Source: Zobellia uliginosa
GTDB taxonomy: Bacteria; Bacteroidota; Bacteroidia; Flavobacteriales; Flavobacteriaceae
Reading direction: 5' to 3'
Assembly (NCBI RefSeq): GCF_900156625.1
Contig: NZ_FTOB01000002.1
Location: forward strand, 614,275-678,274
Length of the DNA stretch: 64,000 bases
Shown: piece after piece, positions 9,790 to 17,096 of the stretch
How the letters are laid out: every line of letters starts with the position of its first letter
Numbering within the stretch: the stretch's first letter is position 1
Translations under genes and position numbers: made by a program
The notes under the pieces: generated by a model
Seen by the model: only the letters and a program-made list of their open reading frames with translations
What the model was told of the DNA's origin: nothing
Databases searched by the model: none

Positions 9790-10802
9790 TATCGTTTCAA
9801 CAGCATTAACCGTATTTTAATTCGCAGAGCAACTAGTTTGAGTATCATACCATAGAACCAAAAAGGAGAGTATTTCGCTAATAAGGCATAGAAAGAATTA
9901 TTTTCATATTTTAATTCTAATTGATCAATAATTTCTGATTTTATTTCTTTCCTATAAGTGTAATCTGGGTCTAAGTAACTGTGGGAAAACAAGCGGTCAT
10001 AGTGACTTAAAAGTGTCCTGATGAGGTATTGACTAGCCAAGGTCCGCACATTTAGGTTGTGATGCTGTGTACGTTCAAAAACATAATAAGGGGCATCCTT
10101 GGCCGCTAATTTTTTCATGTTATAGGGACTTCTCGTGATGCTTTCATTTTCTGTGTTGTAAATATAAAAGGGTTCTGCTATATATCCCTGTTTTTCTACC
10201 CTATTTAAGACATCTATAGTGAAAAATACATCTTGATGAATTTTACCAGGTATAAATCTTAAATCACCGATCACTTCACTTTTGTAAATTCGTCTCCAAA
10301 CCGACCAGTTTTTTTCTCGAATCAAACGTTCAACGGCTTCTTCTTGTGTTTCGATAAAACATTTATGATTGTAGGGGGATAGCTCTTTAGCTTTATTCGA
10401 TTGGGTCAAACCACACTCGACAACGCTTAGGTTGTTGGTCAATGCATAAGATATCATCGTTTGGAACATTTCTGTTTTTACGTAATCGTCGCTATCTATG
10501 AATGCAATGTAATCGCCAGAGGCTTTATTCAAGCCTGTATTTCGTGCGACACTGGAACCAGCATTTGTTTGTTGTATAATTATTATCCTGTGGTCTCGGC
10601 TTTTGTATAATTTACAAATGTCCCAACTGTTATCTGTTGATCCATCATCTACTAGTATAACCTCTAGGTTGGAATAGTTTTGTTTCAGTATACTCTGAAT
10701 ACAACGTTCCAAATAGGCTTCTACGTTGTAGACAGGAATTATAACAGAAAGTAAAGGTGGGTGTTTGTTTGATAGTGCCTTAGAGTCCTTACTTTGTGAC
10801 AT
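9789..10802 (-). CDS. GT2 glycosyltransferase
   Basis: A 337-residue family 2 glycosyltransferase with the classic order of motifs: LLSVIIPVYNVEAYLERCIQ at the N-terminus, LEVILVDDGSTDNS, ARNTGLNKASGDYIAFIDSDD (DxD site near residue 105), and a basic, partly hydrophobic C-terminus. A 12-residue polar leader precedes the GT-A core. It shares one base with the flippase gene downstream and is preceded by 154 AT-rich bases separating it from the PL1-like lipoprotein gene. Donor and acceptor are not predictable. It most likely works at the cytoplasmic membrane on the same lipid-linked intermediate as the other transferases here. Confidence 0.9.
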   Translation of the reverse strand: MSQSKDSKALSNKHPPLLSVIIPVYNVEAYLERCIQSILKQNYSNLEVILVDDGSTDNSWDICKLYKSRDHRIIIIQQTNAGSSVARNTGLNKASGDYIAFIDSDDYVKTEMFQTMISYALTNNLSVVECGLTQSNKAKELSPYNHKCFIETQEEAVERLIREKNWSVWRRIYKSEVIGDLRFIPGKIHQDVFFTIDVLNRVEKQGYIAEPFYIYNTENESITRSPYNMKKLAAKDAPYYVFERTQHHNLNVRTLASQYLIRTLLSHYDRLFSHSYLDPDYTYRKEIKSEIIDQLELKYENNSFYALLAKYSPFWFYGMILKLVALRIKIRLMLLKR

Positions 10803-10956
10803 GGGTTAGATTAGTCTTTTAAATAAACAATACTGTTGAAAAACATATTGGCAATAGAGGTAATCACGAAACAGTAAACAAAGATGTTTAAAAAAAATGA
10901 TTTAGACTAAAAAAAGAGTTATAGCGTCTATAAAAGTGGTTTAGGTAGTGAATAAG

Positions 10957-12765
10957 TTACTTGTTATCCCCCGCTAAAAAGTGTAAAAACTCATCAAGGT
11001 TAGTGTATCCGTCCCCATCGTGGTCCCCATTATTGTCTTTTTTTCCTATGGTTCCCCCAATGTTAACTTCCCACTCATCTTCTATTCCATCATGGTCTGT
11101 GTCAGTGTATGTCTCTTTATTTGTTGTTATCGACGGATATGCCCCTGATTTATTTGGCGAACCTGTTCTGTTATAAAAGTAGTTAATCAATTCTTTGTCG
11201 AGTTCATCTCGAGACAGGCTGGCTCCTACATGAGGTAAGAGGTTGTCTTCGATTGTAGATCCAGAAGCGCTTATTGGAGTATAATCACTTTTGCTTACAG
11301 GGTTAGTAAGTAAAATGTTTTTCAGGTCTTTATGGACTTCATTTTGACTTGAAGGGGTGTTATTTCCGGAAACAAATACCCTTGAATCACTAAGTAGTGT
11401 ATTAGGGTGGTCGGGGTTCCCGTTATGATCAGTTCCGTTGCCAGGATCGTGAGGTATTATTCCAACAACGGAGCTTACACCGCTATTGTCATAGGTATTA
11501 GATAAGACATATTTGTTGTTTATAACGTTGAAAGCCTGACCATATTCTCCGGTTGTTGCGTATTTATATCCATACACTAAATTATTAATCATCTCGAAAG
11601 TGATTTCTTTGTTCCCTTCAGGGTACTCAGTTTCATTTGAGAGTATGTTTCTCGAGGAATTTAGCGCAAAATAATTATTTAAAACAGATATTCTTTGTCC
11701 TTTTTGAACTAAGAAAGTTCTGCTACTTTCAGCAATGATACAATTTTGGACGGTAACATCTTTAGCTAATTTAACATCTAGGTTTTGGTCGGGGCCCCAT
11801 GCTACTGAGCAATGATCAATTATAATATTTTTTATTGGGGTATTATTACTAGAGCGAATTCTTATGCAATTTGCATTATCGGCATTCACACTCTTAGTAT
11901 TGTTATAATCCGTGCCAGACATTTGTCTAAATTTAAGGTGTCTTACTATAACATTGCTCGCTTTTATCCACAACTGTCGTTTTTTGATTTGAAAACCTCC
12001 TTTTGGAGCTGTTTCTCCTGCAATGGTCAAATTACCTCCATTGGAAGGGACATATAGATTAGAAGTGGGTTCGAGCACTCCCGCGATTTTGAAAATAATA
12101 GTTCTAGGTACGCTCATCTCCAATGCATTTCTAAAACTTCCAGGTCCTGAGTCATTTAAGTTGGTGACTTCCACAACGATGCCTCCACGACCTCCTGTCG
12201 CATTTTTTCCATACCCTTCTGCAGTAGGAAAGGCTTTTAGTTCGTCAAAATCATTGGATACAATTACCGAAGCTTCTCCAGTTTCTTTTTTTCCGTCTTC
12301 TTGTTCGATTTCGGTGGTATAAGTGAACGAGTCTTTTGATTTTTCTTCGGTATCTTCAGAAGGTTCTTCTTCTTCTTCTTCTTCTTCTTCTTCTTCTTCA
12401 GTCTCAGCTGTAGTTTCTTGGGGGGTGTTGGTCTCCGGTTTTTCGTTTACGCCATCGGGAACATAAGTAAGGGTGTTGTCGTCGTTGATAATAACCGACC
12501 CATTTTTAGGTTGCGAGGTTTCTACGATTTTTACTTTTTCAGGATTTTCCAATATGTCGTTTGACAACACATCTAAGACTATGGCTTCTTTTCCATTGAT
12601 TACGTAGGAGTCGTTTATTAGAATGTTCCCGGTTAAACGGGCCTGTTCTGCGTCGGAGATAACATACTCAGCGAGTAAATCGGTGTCTTTGCTGCATGAA
12701 ATACTTAAAAATAGTGCAAGTAATAGCATGGTCAAATTAATGACTTTTAGTTTTATTATTTTCAT
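10957..12765 (-). CDS. PL1-like pectate lyase-family lipoprotein with poly-Glu insertion and Ca-binding C-terminus
   Basis: A 602-residue predicted lipoprotein: hydrophobic signal then Cys24 followed by SKDTDLL. Residues about 45-170 form one cadherin/Ig-like repeat (VLSND, then PKNGSVIINDDNTLTYVPD) interrupted by an acidic insertion containing about 12 Glu, after which the domain resumes with DSFTYTTEIEQ. Residues about 175-530 are a right-handed beta-helix of the polysaccharide lyase 1 kind (AFPTAEGYGKNATGGRGG, then VEVTNLNDSGPGSFRNAL and IIDHCSVAWGPDQNLD). The C-terminus has thrombospondin-3-like Asp repeats (DTDHDGIEDEW). Where typical pectate lyases have SRNPR, this protein has SRNIL, so activity on unmodified pectate is uncertain. 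It sits inside the polymer-synthesis locus, so the cell's own uronate polymer is a likely ligand or substrate. Confidence 0.83.
   Translation of the reverse strand: MKIIKLKVINLTMLLLALFLSISCSKDTDLLAEYVISDAEQARLTGNILINDSYVINGKEAIVLDVLSNDILENPEKVKIVETSQPKNGSVIINDDNTLTYVPDGVNEKPETNTPQETTAETEEEEEEEEEEEEPSEDTEEKSKDSFTYTTEIEQEDGKKETGEASVIVSNDFDELKAFPTAEGYGKNATGGRGGIVVEVTNLNDSGPGSFRNALEMSVPRTIIFKIAGVLEPTSNLYVPSNGGNLTIAGETAPKGGFQIKKRQLWIKASNVIVRHLKFRQMSGTDYNNTKSVNADNANCIRIRSSNNTPIKNIIIDHCSVAWGPDQNLDVKLAKDVTVQNCIIAESSRTFLVQKGQRISVLNNYFALNSSRNILSNETEYPEGNKEITFEMINNLVYGYKYATTGEYGQAFNVINNKYVLSNTYDNSGVSSVVGIIPHDPGNGTDHNGNPDHPNTLLSDSRVFVSGNNTPSSQNEVHKDLKNILLTNPVSKSDYTPISASGSTIEDNLLPHVGASLSRDELDKELINYFYNRTGSPNKSGAYPSITTNKETYTDTDHDGIEDEWEVNIGGTIGKKDNNGDHDGDGYTNLDEFLHFLAGDNK
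12364..12399 (-). repeat. In-frame triplet microsatellite encoding poly-Glu
   Basis: About twelve TTC units on the + strand (GAA in the coding sense) encode the run of glutamates in the PL1-like lipoprotein. Because the unit is three bases, length changes keep the frame and only alter the linker length. Confidence 0.9.
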
Positions 12766-12944
12766 AAGTAGGTGTTAAGATTTGGGATTTGGGGACCCTT
12801 TTCTTATAATTAGTTGAATTACATAAATTAATTTTCTTTGTCTAGAGATTTACAATAGTTATCCGTTGACAAAAATATTAACCTGTAAAGCTAAATATTG
12901 TTGTTGAACGATCATTTTAATAGATGAAATGCACTGTATCTTTT

Positions 12945-12960
12945 TATAAAATCGATGAAC
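12945..12960. promoter_or_regulatory. TATAAAA-TCGATGAA box upstream of PL1-like gene 1
   Basis: In the otherwise featureless 338 bp of AT-rich DNA between the PL1-like gene and the terminator at 13104, the box TATAAAATCGATGAAC occurs with its TCGATGAA core at 12952-12959, 187 bp upstream of the start codon. The paralogous gene at 17097-19160 has almost the same box 181 bp upstream of its start. The shared sequence at a shared distance suggests a regulator site or conserved promoter part. No protein can be named. Confidence 0.4.
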
Positions 12961-13103
12961 GGTACAATTTTCGTATAAAATGAATTTTTTTAACAAAAAG
13001 AGTGGAGTAATCTGTTTGGGGAGGTAGGCTGCTTGTTTGCTTTTATTTAATTGTAAATTGTTGGCTGGTAGTATTTTGTGAAAAATAAATCGAGTGAAAA
13101 ATA

Positions 13104-13157
13104 ATAAGGTCCAACAAAAAAGCCCGACATATGCCGGGCTTTTTTGTTGGACCTTAT
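13104..13157 (-). terminator. Rho-independent terminator with perfect 23-bp arms
   Basis: A perfect inverted repeat: arms 13104-13126 and 13135-13157 around an 8-base loop, with GC core AGCCCG/CGGGCT flanked by A6/T6 tracts. It lies 33 bp beyond the stop of the TviB-like dehydrogenase gene. The symmetric A and T tracts allow it to act in both directions. Confidence 0.9.
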
Positions 13158-13189
13158 ACAGATTTGTAATAAAGGAACTAAAATTAAGT

Positions 13190-14470
13190 TTAAAGTCTAC
13201 CGTCTACCTTACCTTTTAAGATGCCCTTTACATCGTATAGTACGCCGTTTTCATTTAAAAGGGCTCGTAGGTCAATATTTAAAAACTCATTATGGGCAAC
13301 GGCAAGAACAATGGTGTCGTACTTTTCGTTGGGGACTTGGTTTACTATTTGTAGACCATATTCTTCTTCAACTTCTTCCTTGGAGGCCCATGGGTCGAAG
13401 ATACTGATATTGGCCCCGTAGCTCTTAAGGTTGGTAATTACGTCTACCGCCTTTGTGTTTCGTACATCGGGACAATTTTCCTTAAAGGTAATACCTAAAA
13501 CGAGCATTTTGGCTCCTTTTATTTTTATCTCCCGTTGAACCATTAATTTGACAACTTCTGAGGCTACATATTTCCCCATTCCATCATTCATACGCCTTCC
13601 GGCTAAGATGATTTCGGGGTGATAACCGAACTCTTGTGCTTTTTGGGCAAGATAATAGGGGTCGACACCAATACAATGGCCACCGACTAGTCCGGGTTTG
13701 AAGGGCAAGAAGTTCCATTTGGTCCCCGCTGCCTCAAGTACGGCACTCGTGTCAATATCCATTAAGTTGAAGATTTTGGCCAATTCGTTTACAAAGGCGA
13801 TATTGATATCCCTTTGAGAGTTTTCGATTACCTTGGCGGCCTCTGCTACCTTTATGGAAGGGGCCAGGTGGGTTCCGGCAGTGATTACCGAAGCATATAG
13901 GGCGTTGACTTTTTTTCCGGTTTCCGGAGTAGAGCCCGAAGTAACCTTTAAAATCTTTTCTACGGTATGCTCCTTGTCACCCGGATTGATACGTTCAGGG
14001 GAATAGCCAACAAAAAAATCTTTGTTAAAGACGAGTCCGCTCACTTTTTCCAATACAGGGATACACTCTTCTTCCGTTACGCCAGGGTATACCGTAGATT
14101 CATAGACTACGGTGTCTCCTTTTTTCAACACTTTCCCAACCGTTTCGCTTGATTTGTACAAAGGCGTTAGAACAGGTCTGTTGGTGTGGTCCACAGGGGT
14201 GGGAACGGTTACGATGTAATAGTTACAATCGGAAATTGCCTCCATTTGGTTTGTACAATGTAGCCCGGTTTCCATTTGAGGGGTATCGCGCAACACCTTT
14301 TGCAAAATATCGTCTTCTACCTCTAAGGTACTGTCCGTTCCGGATTGCAATTCTTTAATCCGTTCCTCGTTGATGTCAAATCCGATTACCGGATATTTTG
14401 TAGCAAATAATCGCGCAAGAGGTAGGCCTACATAACCCAATCCTATTATTGCTATTTTAATATTTTTCAT
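13190..14470 (-). CDS. tviB: UDP-N-acetylhexosamine 6-dehydrogenase (TviB/WbpO-like)
   Basis: A 426-residue nucleotide-sugar dehydrogenase. The NAD-binding loop [21 protein letters not shown] is at the N-terminus, the middle domain has [17 protein letters not shown], and the active-site cysteine lies in [13 protein letters not shown]. The C-terminal UDP-binding domain shows [19 protein letters not shown]. These features fit the TviB/WbpO subgroup that oxidises UDP-GlcNAc or UDP-GalNAc to the uronic acid, rather than the UDP-glucose group. The TviC/WbpP-like epimerase gene lies 6 bp upstream, the pairing known from Vi antigen and P. aeruginosa O6 O-antigen synthesis. The pair probably makes UDP-GlcNAcA/GalNAcA. 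A strong terminator follows the gene. Confidence 0.9.
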   Translation of the reverse strand: MKNIKIAIIGLGYVGLPLARLFATKYPVIGFDINEERIKELQSGTDSTLEVEDDILQKVLRDTPQMETGLHCTNQMEAISDCNYYIVTVPTPVDHTNRPVLTPLYKSSETVGKVLKKGDTVVYESTVYPGVTEEECIPVLEKVSGLVFNKDFFVGYSPERINPGDKEHTVEKILKVTSGSTPETGKKVNALYASVITAGTHLAPSIKVAEAAKVIENSQRDINIAFVNELAKIFNLMDIDTSAVLEAAGTKWNFLPFKPGLVGGHCIGVDPYYLAQKAQEFGYHPEIILAGRRMNDGMGKYVASEVVKLMVQREIKIKGAKMLVLGITFKENCPDVRNTKAVDVITNLKSYGANISIFDPWASKEEVEEEYGLQIVNQVPNEKYDTIVLAVAHNEFLNIDLRALLNENGVLYDVKGILKGKVDGRL

Positions 14471-14476
14471 TCTTGT

Positions 14477-15475
14477 TTATTTTAAATTGTTCCAATACCA
14501 ACTAACGGCATTTTTGAGTCCGGTTTTTATATCGAATTGAGGCGCATAGCCTAGTAATTTTTCAGCCTTTTCTATAGACGCCAAAGAGTGGGGGACATCT
14601 CCCTTTCTTTCTGGGCCGTAAGTAATGTCGATATTTGCAATTTGCGGATCAAATTCGCTTAAATAGCTTTTTAGCAAGCTTACAAGTTCGTTCAAATCGG
14701 TACGTTCGCCAAAGGCTACATTGTATACGGTGTTAACGGCTTCTTTGTCTTTTGCCAACAAAGCCCTTATGTTCATTTGAACGACATTGTCGATATAAGT
14801 GAAATCTCGGGAAAAACTACCGTCACCATTTATAACTGGCGACTCATGGGCCATAAGTTGCATGGTGAATTTTGGAATTACGGCCGCATAGGCCCCATTG
14901 GGATCTTGCCTTTGCCCGAAAACATTAAAATATCGTAGCCCTATAGTTTCCAGTCCGTATGTAGAACTGAAAATGTTGGCATATAATTCATTTACATATT
15001 TGGTAATGGCGTAAGGCGAAAGGGGTTTTCCTATAATGTCCTCTACTTTGGGCATTGATTTTGAATCCCCGTAGGTGGAAGAACTGGCAGCGTACACAAA
15101 ACGTTTCACGTTCGCATCCCGGGCCGCAACGAGCATATTCAGGAATCCGGAAACATTTACATCGTTGCTGGTTATAGGGTCATTTATAGATCGGGGAACG
15201 GACCCCAATGCCGCTTGGTGCAATATAAAGTCCACATCCGTACAAGCTTTATGACAAGTGGATAAATCCCTAATATCTCCTTCAATAAGGGTAAAGTTGG
15301 GGTTGGAAGTAAAGGGGAGGATATTTTCCCGTTTGCCTGTTGCAAAGTTGTCAAGGCAAACGACACGGTTTCCGTTGTCTAATAGCGCTTCACATAGATT
15401 GGAGCCGATAAAGCCGGCACCGCCAGTGACTAGTATTTTATGGTCAAGGGAAAGCTCTAAATCTTTTATGGACAT
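14477..15475 (-). CDS. tviC: UDP-GlcNAc(A) 4-epimerase (TviC/WbpP-like)
   Basis: A 332-residue extended short-chain dehydrogenase/reductase. The NAD loop ILVTGGAGFIGSNLCEALL, a SSSTYGDS serine region and the catalytic YAITK (Y-x3-K) are present, with RYFNVFGQRQDPNGAYAAVIP and the substrate-side RDFTYIDNVV. The pattern, including the short polar leader before the NAD loop, matches WbpP/TviC-type epimerases that interconvert UDP-GlcNAc(A) and UDP-GalNAc(A). The ATG at 15473-15475 is preferred; a TTG three codons upstream (15484) would add only MKI. The TviB-like dehydrogenase starts 6 bp downstream, so the two act together. Upstream are 232 AT-rich bases without a gene. Confidence 0.88.
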   Translation of the reverse strand: MSIKDLELSLDHKILVTGGAGFIGSNLCEALLDNGNRVVCLDNFATGKRENILPFTSNPNFTLIEGDIRDLSTCHKACTDVDFILHQAALGSVPRSINDPITSNDVNVSGFLNMLVAARDANVKRFVYAASSSTYGDSKSMPKVEDIIGKPLSPYAITKYVNELYANIFSSTYGLETIGLRYFNVFGQRQDPNGAYAAVIPKFTMQLMAHESPVINGDGSFSRDFTYIDNVVQMNIRALLAKDKEAVNTVYNVAFGERTDLNELVSLLKSYLSEFDPQIANIDITYGPERKGDVPHSLASIEKAEKLLGYAPQFDIKTGLKNAVSWYWNNLK

Positions 15476-15716
15476 GATTTTCAATCAAATTAATTAGTGG
15501 TCATTTATATAAATAGGAGGCAAAGTAAACAAAATGATTAGAGAATTACCGTATTATTGGGAAGATCGTCAAAATTATCCGTTGTAGGACATTACGACCG
15601 AACTCTTGAATGAAATTTATACTTGTTGTCTGTTCTGCTTTAAAAAGAAATCCTAGTTTCTTTCTTTTTAACAGAGTCAATTTTTGCTAATAAACCCATT
15701 TGAATCTTACATCCGG

Positions 15717-16826
15717 CTAATTTGGATGATCAGTACTCAATACATCATCTATTTGTTTAAGAGCGATATCCGATATTTTGTGTTGTTTATGGCTGGTATC
15801 GGAATAAAAAAGAAATTTGCCACTTTCGAATGCCCTTACTTTTTCTGAAACAAAATCCACATACTTTTTATAATCATCACCTTCAAAACAGCATGAGTCG
15901 TATTTGTTGAGTATTTGGAACTGGTATCGGTTTTTCCCGGTTGCCCCCATAATATACATGTCTAGATAGTTTACCTTTTGATAGAGGCCTACATGGGTCT
16001 GTTCAAAATCTCCATAATTTTTAGATGGTTTGGAATACCTGACAAACATCGGGTAGGTGCCGGCAACAGGAAAGCTATAGTTTATTCTAGGGTCAAGGGC
16101 GGCAGTTACTGTAGTAGTCCATCCGCCACCGCTTATGCCGATCATAGCGATTTCGTTATAATTCTGTTTTTTGGCATAATTGACCATAGTCACTACAGGG
16201 GCTATAAAGTATTGTAAGGGGGTATCAAGGTATTTTAGTTCTTCATGATTCTCTAAATGAATTTTCCCCAATTTTTTAACTTCAATTACGGGATGGTTGT
16301 TCTTACCCTTAAGAGGCATTGCTAGGGCATATATGGTAAAGCCTTTTTTAAGAAAGTATTGAATCGTGTTTTTTCCAAGGTTAAATCCTCCACTATGGCC
16401 TTGATGATAAATTATTAGTCGATTATTCGATGATTTTGGATGAAAAATATAACCGATAGATTTTAGCCCGTAATCTTGTTTTATTTCAAATTGATCAATG
16501 TTCTTAAGGTTCTCTAGCTGAGCGAAGTACTCATCCTGTACTTCAAAGATGGTATCGGGTATGGATGTAGGCAGGAATTCTGAGCCAAATATTTCATTTC
16601 TTAAAACATTTCTTAAGGAGTCTATATTCTTGGGTGTTACGGATAAAAGTTCCTCAAGGTCTTTTTTTGTATAAACAAAATTCTCTAAGGGGTTAGTGAT
16701 TTGTTCTTCCGATAAGTCTTGAAAGCTTTTGATTAGTTCATAAGGAAAGACCCTATACTTACCTATCATTATCCCATAGAACAGAGCTGCTGCAACAATG
16801 AATGCGAAGAATATTTTTTTTAACAT
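15717..16826 (-). CDS. Membrane-anchored alpha/beta hydrolase
   Basis: A 369-residue protein with one N-terminal hydrophobic segment (about residues 4-22) and an alpha/beta hydrolase domain. It shows the oxyanion region LIIYHQGHSGGF and the nucleophile elbow GISGGGW (GxSxG, serine near residue 231). A C-terminal His in SDTSHKQHK is a candidate for the catalytic triad. Most of the protein should face the periplasm. Its place between nucleotide-sugar genes and PL1-like lipoproteins suggests an esterase that removes acyl groups from the exopolysaccharide. This is inferred from location and fold only; a peptidase or other hydrolase cannot be excluded. Confidence 0.7.
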   Translation of the reverse strand: MLKKIFFAFIVAAALFYGIMIGKYRVFPYELIKSFQDLSEEQITNPLENFVYTKKDLEELLSVTPKNIDSLRNVLRNEIFGSEFLPTSIPDTIFEVQDEYFAQLENLKNIDQFEIKQDYGLKSIGYIFHPKSSNNRLIIYHQGHSGGFNLGKNTIQYFLKKGFTIYALAMPLKGKNNHPVIEVKKLGKIHLENHEELKYLDTPLQYFIAPVVTMVNYAKKQNYNEIAMIGISGGGWTTTVTAALDPRINYSFPVAGTYPMFVRYSKPSKNYGDFEQTHVGLYQKVNYLDMYIMGATGKNRYQFQILNKYDSCCFEGDDYKKYVDFVSEKVRAFESGKFLFYSDTSHKQHKISDIALKQIDDVLSTDHPN

Positions 16827-17028
16827 AGTTTACAATTGAACTTTTACTAACACCAACATGTATTTATTAGAAGCTTCTATAGATTGTTTTTCTTAATCGA
16901 ATGTAAGTTTACGTCGGTTTTTATTGCCAGGTTTGCGCAAATCTATACTAACTCGATTTAAAATAAAATATTTCCTATGAATTAAAACTATTTTTAATTA
17001 TTTAGTATTTAGTTTTATTTACACTTAT

Positions 17029-17079
17029 GAGTCTAAAAAAAATACCAAGGGCTATTCCCTTGGTATTTTTTTTAGACTC
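17029..17079 (-). terminator. Rho-independent terminator with perfect 23-bp arms
   Basis: A perfect inverted repeat with arms 17029-17051 and 17057-17079 and a 5-base loop (CTATT); the GC core is ACCAAGGG/CCCTTGGT flanked by A8/T8. It lies 17 bp after the stop codon of the second PL1-like gene and could also work in the opposite direction. The rest of the 16827-17028 gap shows nothing recognisable. Confidence 0.9.
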
Positions 17080-17096
17080 GGTCGGTATGTATTTAA

